Below are positions 6,839-8,101 of a stretch of DNA of 8,101 nucleotides, piece by piece. The notes under the pieces are model-generated. The model was not told the origin of the DNA, did not search any database, and saw only the letters and a program-made list of their open reading frames with translations. Each line of letters starts with the position of its first letter. Position 1 is the stretch's first letter. This stretch comes from an uncultured Prevotellaceae bacterium (lineage in GTDB: Bacteria; Bacteroidota; Bacteroidia; Bacteroidales; Bacteroidaceae), in NCBI GenBank assembly GCA_947176655.1, contig CAMWRK010000093.1, positions 1-8,101 of the forward strand, in the 5' to 3' direction. The position numbers were made by a program, and so were the translations under genes.

Positions 6839-6855
6839 CAAAGGTAGCAAATATA
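6839..6855 (-). promoter_or_regulatory. Bacteroidetes-type promoter (-7 elements)
   Basis: On the minus strand TACCTTTG (6846-6839) fits the TAnnTTTG -7 consensus of the Bacteroidetes primary sigma factor; an overlapping-class match TATATTTG lies just upstream (6855-6848). No clear TTTG is found at the -33 distance of either. Transcription would start at about 6832, at the base of the first leader hairpin. Confidence 0.6.
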
Positions 6856-6947
6856 TATCAGATATGTTGGTTTTATTGTAAAAAAAACTTTTGGTTCATT
6901 GTAATGCCATATCGTTTTGCTACTGAGCCACACCATGCCATATACAA

Positions 6948-6981
6948 AAAGGAATCCTATAGGTGGTCATAGGATTCCTTT
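6948..6981 (-). terminator. Rho-independent terminator of the small lipoprotein gene
   Basis: A 13-bp perfect stem (AAAGGAATCCTAT / ATAGGATTCCTTT) with an 8-base loop, 27 bases after the stop of the gene at 7009. On the minus strand it runs into a T tract (TTTTT at 6950-6946, part of it in the stem). It insulates the promoter of the next lipoprotein gene, about 100 bases further on. Confidence 0.88.
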
Positions 6982-7008
6982 ACAAGTCTTATAGTGATGT
7001 GCTTTTAA

Positions 7009-7410
7009 TTATTGCCTTACCACCATAACGTGAAGTTTTTCTTTTACACCGACATTCTTTATGTATACTTCCGCTTTGTTGTCCGTTCTGGTGATAATCT
7101 CGTAGATGATTTTAAGCTCACCTGCATTCACGTTTATGGTCTTGCCGGATGTCTTGTATGCTCCGCCTCCGGTGCCAAGTGAGCCGGTGAAGTAGCATGT
7201 ACCGTTGTTGTAGAACGTGATAGAGGCACGCAGTGATGCAAACTCCGGTTTGGAGATGTCATACCATACGCCGTTACTTTCGATGGAAGTCGTTGTCCAT
7301 GTTCCATAGATAGATTCTATCGGCCACTTGAAAGGTTCGTCATCATCGGAGCATGATGTGAAACATAGTAGAGATGCCATGAGCATCAGGGAGAATAGCT
7401 TTGCTTTCAT
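7009..7410 (-). CDS. Small lipocalin-like surface lipoprotein
   Basis: A 133-residue lipoprotein. Signal peptide with Lys at 2 and 4, hydrophobic core 5-17, lipobox Phe-Thr-Ser-Cys with Cys20 lipidated, followed by SDDDE, a near-exact surface-export signal of the Bacteroides type. The mature part carries one lipocalin-like module: SIYGTWTTTSIESNGVWYD, then ASITFYNNGTCYFTG, GGAYKTSGKTINV, GELKIIYEIIT and KAEVYIKNVG, i.e. the G-x-W start followed by meandering strands. At 133 residues it is about one-third of the neighbouring large lipoprotein, as if that one held three such modules. It has its own promoter, leader and terminator, arranged like those of the neighbour, so the two are probably controlled alike. 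Ligand unknown. Confidence 0.87.
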   Translation of the reverse strand: MKAKLFSLMLMASLLCFTSCSDDDEPFKWPIESIYGTWTTTSIESNGVWYDISKPEFASLRASITFYNNGTCYFTGSLGTGGGAYKTSGKTINVNAGELKIIYEIITRTDNKAEVYIKNVGVKEKLHVMVVRQ

Positions 7411-7672
7411 TTTGTGATGTTTTTATGTGTTGGTGCAATATTGCCGGTGTAGGGGGCTGCTGGTCATGCACCTACCTATAAAAAGAAAAGCGCAGGCCTT
7501 GCCAACGCTCTCAGGCTCACCACAAGCCGCATGTACAATGGTTCGGTCTGCGCCAATATAGGCACAACTCCAATTGTACATGCATTTTGCTCGGTGCTGT
7601 TGTTCGAGATGGTGATTCGAGAGCGTTTGAGCAGTATGATTCTTTTGTGTGCCGGCATTCATGCCGAACACA
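7411..7672 (-). ncRNA. Structured 5' leader of the small lipoprotein gene
   Basis: About 260 bases. It starts with a hairpin near the expected transcript start (7647-7671; GTGT/ACAC and CGGCAT/ATGCCG). Then comes a long nested structure: outer 9-bp AACGCTCTC/GAGAGCGTT (7504-7512 with 7619-7627), CACCA/TGGTG (7518-7522 with 7610-7614) and inner 11-bp GCATGTACAAT/ATTGTACATGC (7529-7539 with 7573-7583, 33-base loop). The start region AACATCACAAAATG closely resembles that of the other lipoprotein gene. Two open frames cross the leader (60 and 82 codons); neither looks like a normal protein. Confidence 0.6.
7480..7512 (-). promoter_or_regulatory. Candidate attenuator terminator in the small lipoprotein leader
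   Basis: On the minus strand AGCGTTGGC-AAG-GCCTGCGCT forms a hairpin of nine positions with one T-T mismatch and one G-T pair, running straight into TTTTCTTTTT (7489-7480). Its left arm shares GAGAGCGTT with the long-range 9-bp stem to 7619-7627, so forming one prevents the other. The T tract ends about 67 bases before the ATG, nearly the same distance as in the neighbouring leader. If the long-range stem forms first, transcription should continue into the gene. Confidence 0.58.
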
Positions 7673-7675
7673 TTG

Positions 7676-7707
7676 CAAAGGTATGATATTCTATGCTAAA
7701 AAGCAAA
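7676..7707 (-). promoter_or_regulatory. Bacteroidetes-type promoter (-33/-7)
   Basis: On the minus strand TTTG (7707-7704), a 20-base spacer and TACCTTTG (7683-7676). Both boxes and the spacing fit the Bacteroidetes consensus (TTTG, 19-21 bases, TAnnTTTG). The expected start is at about 7668-7670, at the base of the first leader hairpin. Confidence 0.75.
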
Positions 7708-7771
7708 TATACATTCCTTTTTATTCGTAGCCATGACTTATTGCAGCTCTGTTTTGCCGGTGGTGCGGTTA

Positions 7772-8101
7772 TTAGGATACATCTTCCATGTCTTCTATTT
7801 TAACGAGGCTTTGTCCGTTCACTATGAATGCGGAACGTACGCGTTCTGCCAGAGAGAGGCGTATGGCTATGGTCATGCAGATGTCCCCCGTGTCCTTGTA
7901 GTCCTGCGACAGAATGCGCGGCTGCAAATCTTTGACCATGCGCATGACCATGTTCATCTGTTCGTAGCCGAAAGTAAGCCTTAGACTTGTCTCCACGAGG
8001 CGTTCGCCGAAAGAGCCTGCTGCCAAAGCCTCTGCCGCTGCCGTCCTGTAGGCGGCAATCAGTCCGCTCGTGCCGAGTTTGACACCTCCGAAATACCTTA
8101 C
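7772..8101 (-). CDS. yigZ: YigZ/IMPACT-family protein, C-terminal part
   Basis: The frame is open to the window edge (110 codons on this strand); the ATG at 8026 is internal. Upstream of it the translation reads VRYFGGVKLGTSGLIAAY, the hallmark of the UPF0029/IMPACT domain of YigZ-like proteins (RYFGG-x-KLG-x-GGL-x-x-AY), followed by an Ala-rich helix. The remaining ~80 residues (from the Phe-Gly-Glu-Arg segment to Ser before the stop) match the place and size of the small C-terminal ferredoxin-like domain (DUF1949 type). Family members are usually about 200 residues, so the missing part is about the N-terminal half. They are widespread, soluble and poorly understood; the eukaryotic relative IMPACT acts on translation control. 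The gene is not obviously linked to its neighbours: 64 bases separate its stop from the -33 box of the next promoter, and no strong terminator is seen there. Confidence 0.88.
   Translation of the reverse strand, partial: VRYFGGVKLGTSGLIAAYRTAAAEALAAGSFGERLVETSLRLTFGYEQMNMVMRMVKDLQPRILSQDYKDTGDICMTIAIRLSLAERVRSAFIVNGQSLVKIEDMEDVS

Noticed and set aside
7423..7671. 82-codon minus-strand frame in the second leader
   Set aside because: GTG start inside a hairpin, Cys/His-rich sequence, and the region is better explained as a folded leader.

Overview
The window looks like a chromosomal stretch from a member of the Bacteroidota, most likely order Bacteroidales (Bacteroides/Prevotella-like). Four things point there: promoters of the Bacteroidetes type (TAnnTTTG at -7, with TTTG 20 bases upstream in one case), AT-rich initiation regions mostly without a Shine-Dalgarno sequence, several secreted proteins with Gln straight after the predicted signal-peptide cut, and lipoproteins with an acidic tract after the lipid-bearing Cys (CSKDDD, CSDDDE).

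Bases 1-5165 (+ strand) hold one tightly packed run of eight genes. It opens with the C-terminal part of a caspase-like (peptidase C14) protein cut by the window edge. Then come two secreted proteins that may be NTF2-like, a predicted small outer-membrane beta-barrel, a secreted protein with a TPR-like C-terminus, a lipoprotein with a predicted beta-sandwich, a two-helix membrane protein and a zinc-ribbon membrane protein. Five of the seven junctions are stop/start overlaps of four bases (ATGA), so the set was probably built to be co-expressed. Nearly all products are envelope or exported proteins. No substrate or pathway can be read from the sequence, but a caspase-like protease linked to a set of envelope proteins is a coherent, apparently uncharacterised unit.

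Bases 5166-5315 separate this run from convergent minus-strand genes and contain a 12-bp terminator stem. Bases 5316-7708 (- strand) hold two monocistronic transcription units with the same plan: promoter with TACCTTTG, a hairpin at or near the expected transcription start, a long folded leader (about 390 and 260 nt), a terminator-like hairpin with a T tract, about 65 nt, a start region close to AACATCA..ACAAAATG, a lipocalin-like surface lipoprotein, and (visible for both) a strong 12-13 bp terminator. In each leader the terminator-like hairpin competes with an alternative long-range stem, the classic layout of transcription attenuation. This paired leader is the most interesting signal in the window.

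Bases 7772-8101 (- strand) are the C-terminal 110 residues of a YigZ/IMPACT-family protein, an ordinary housekeeping-type gene that runs off the right edge.
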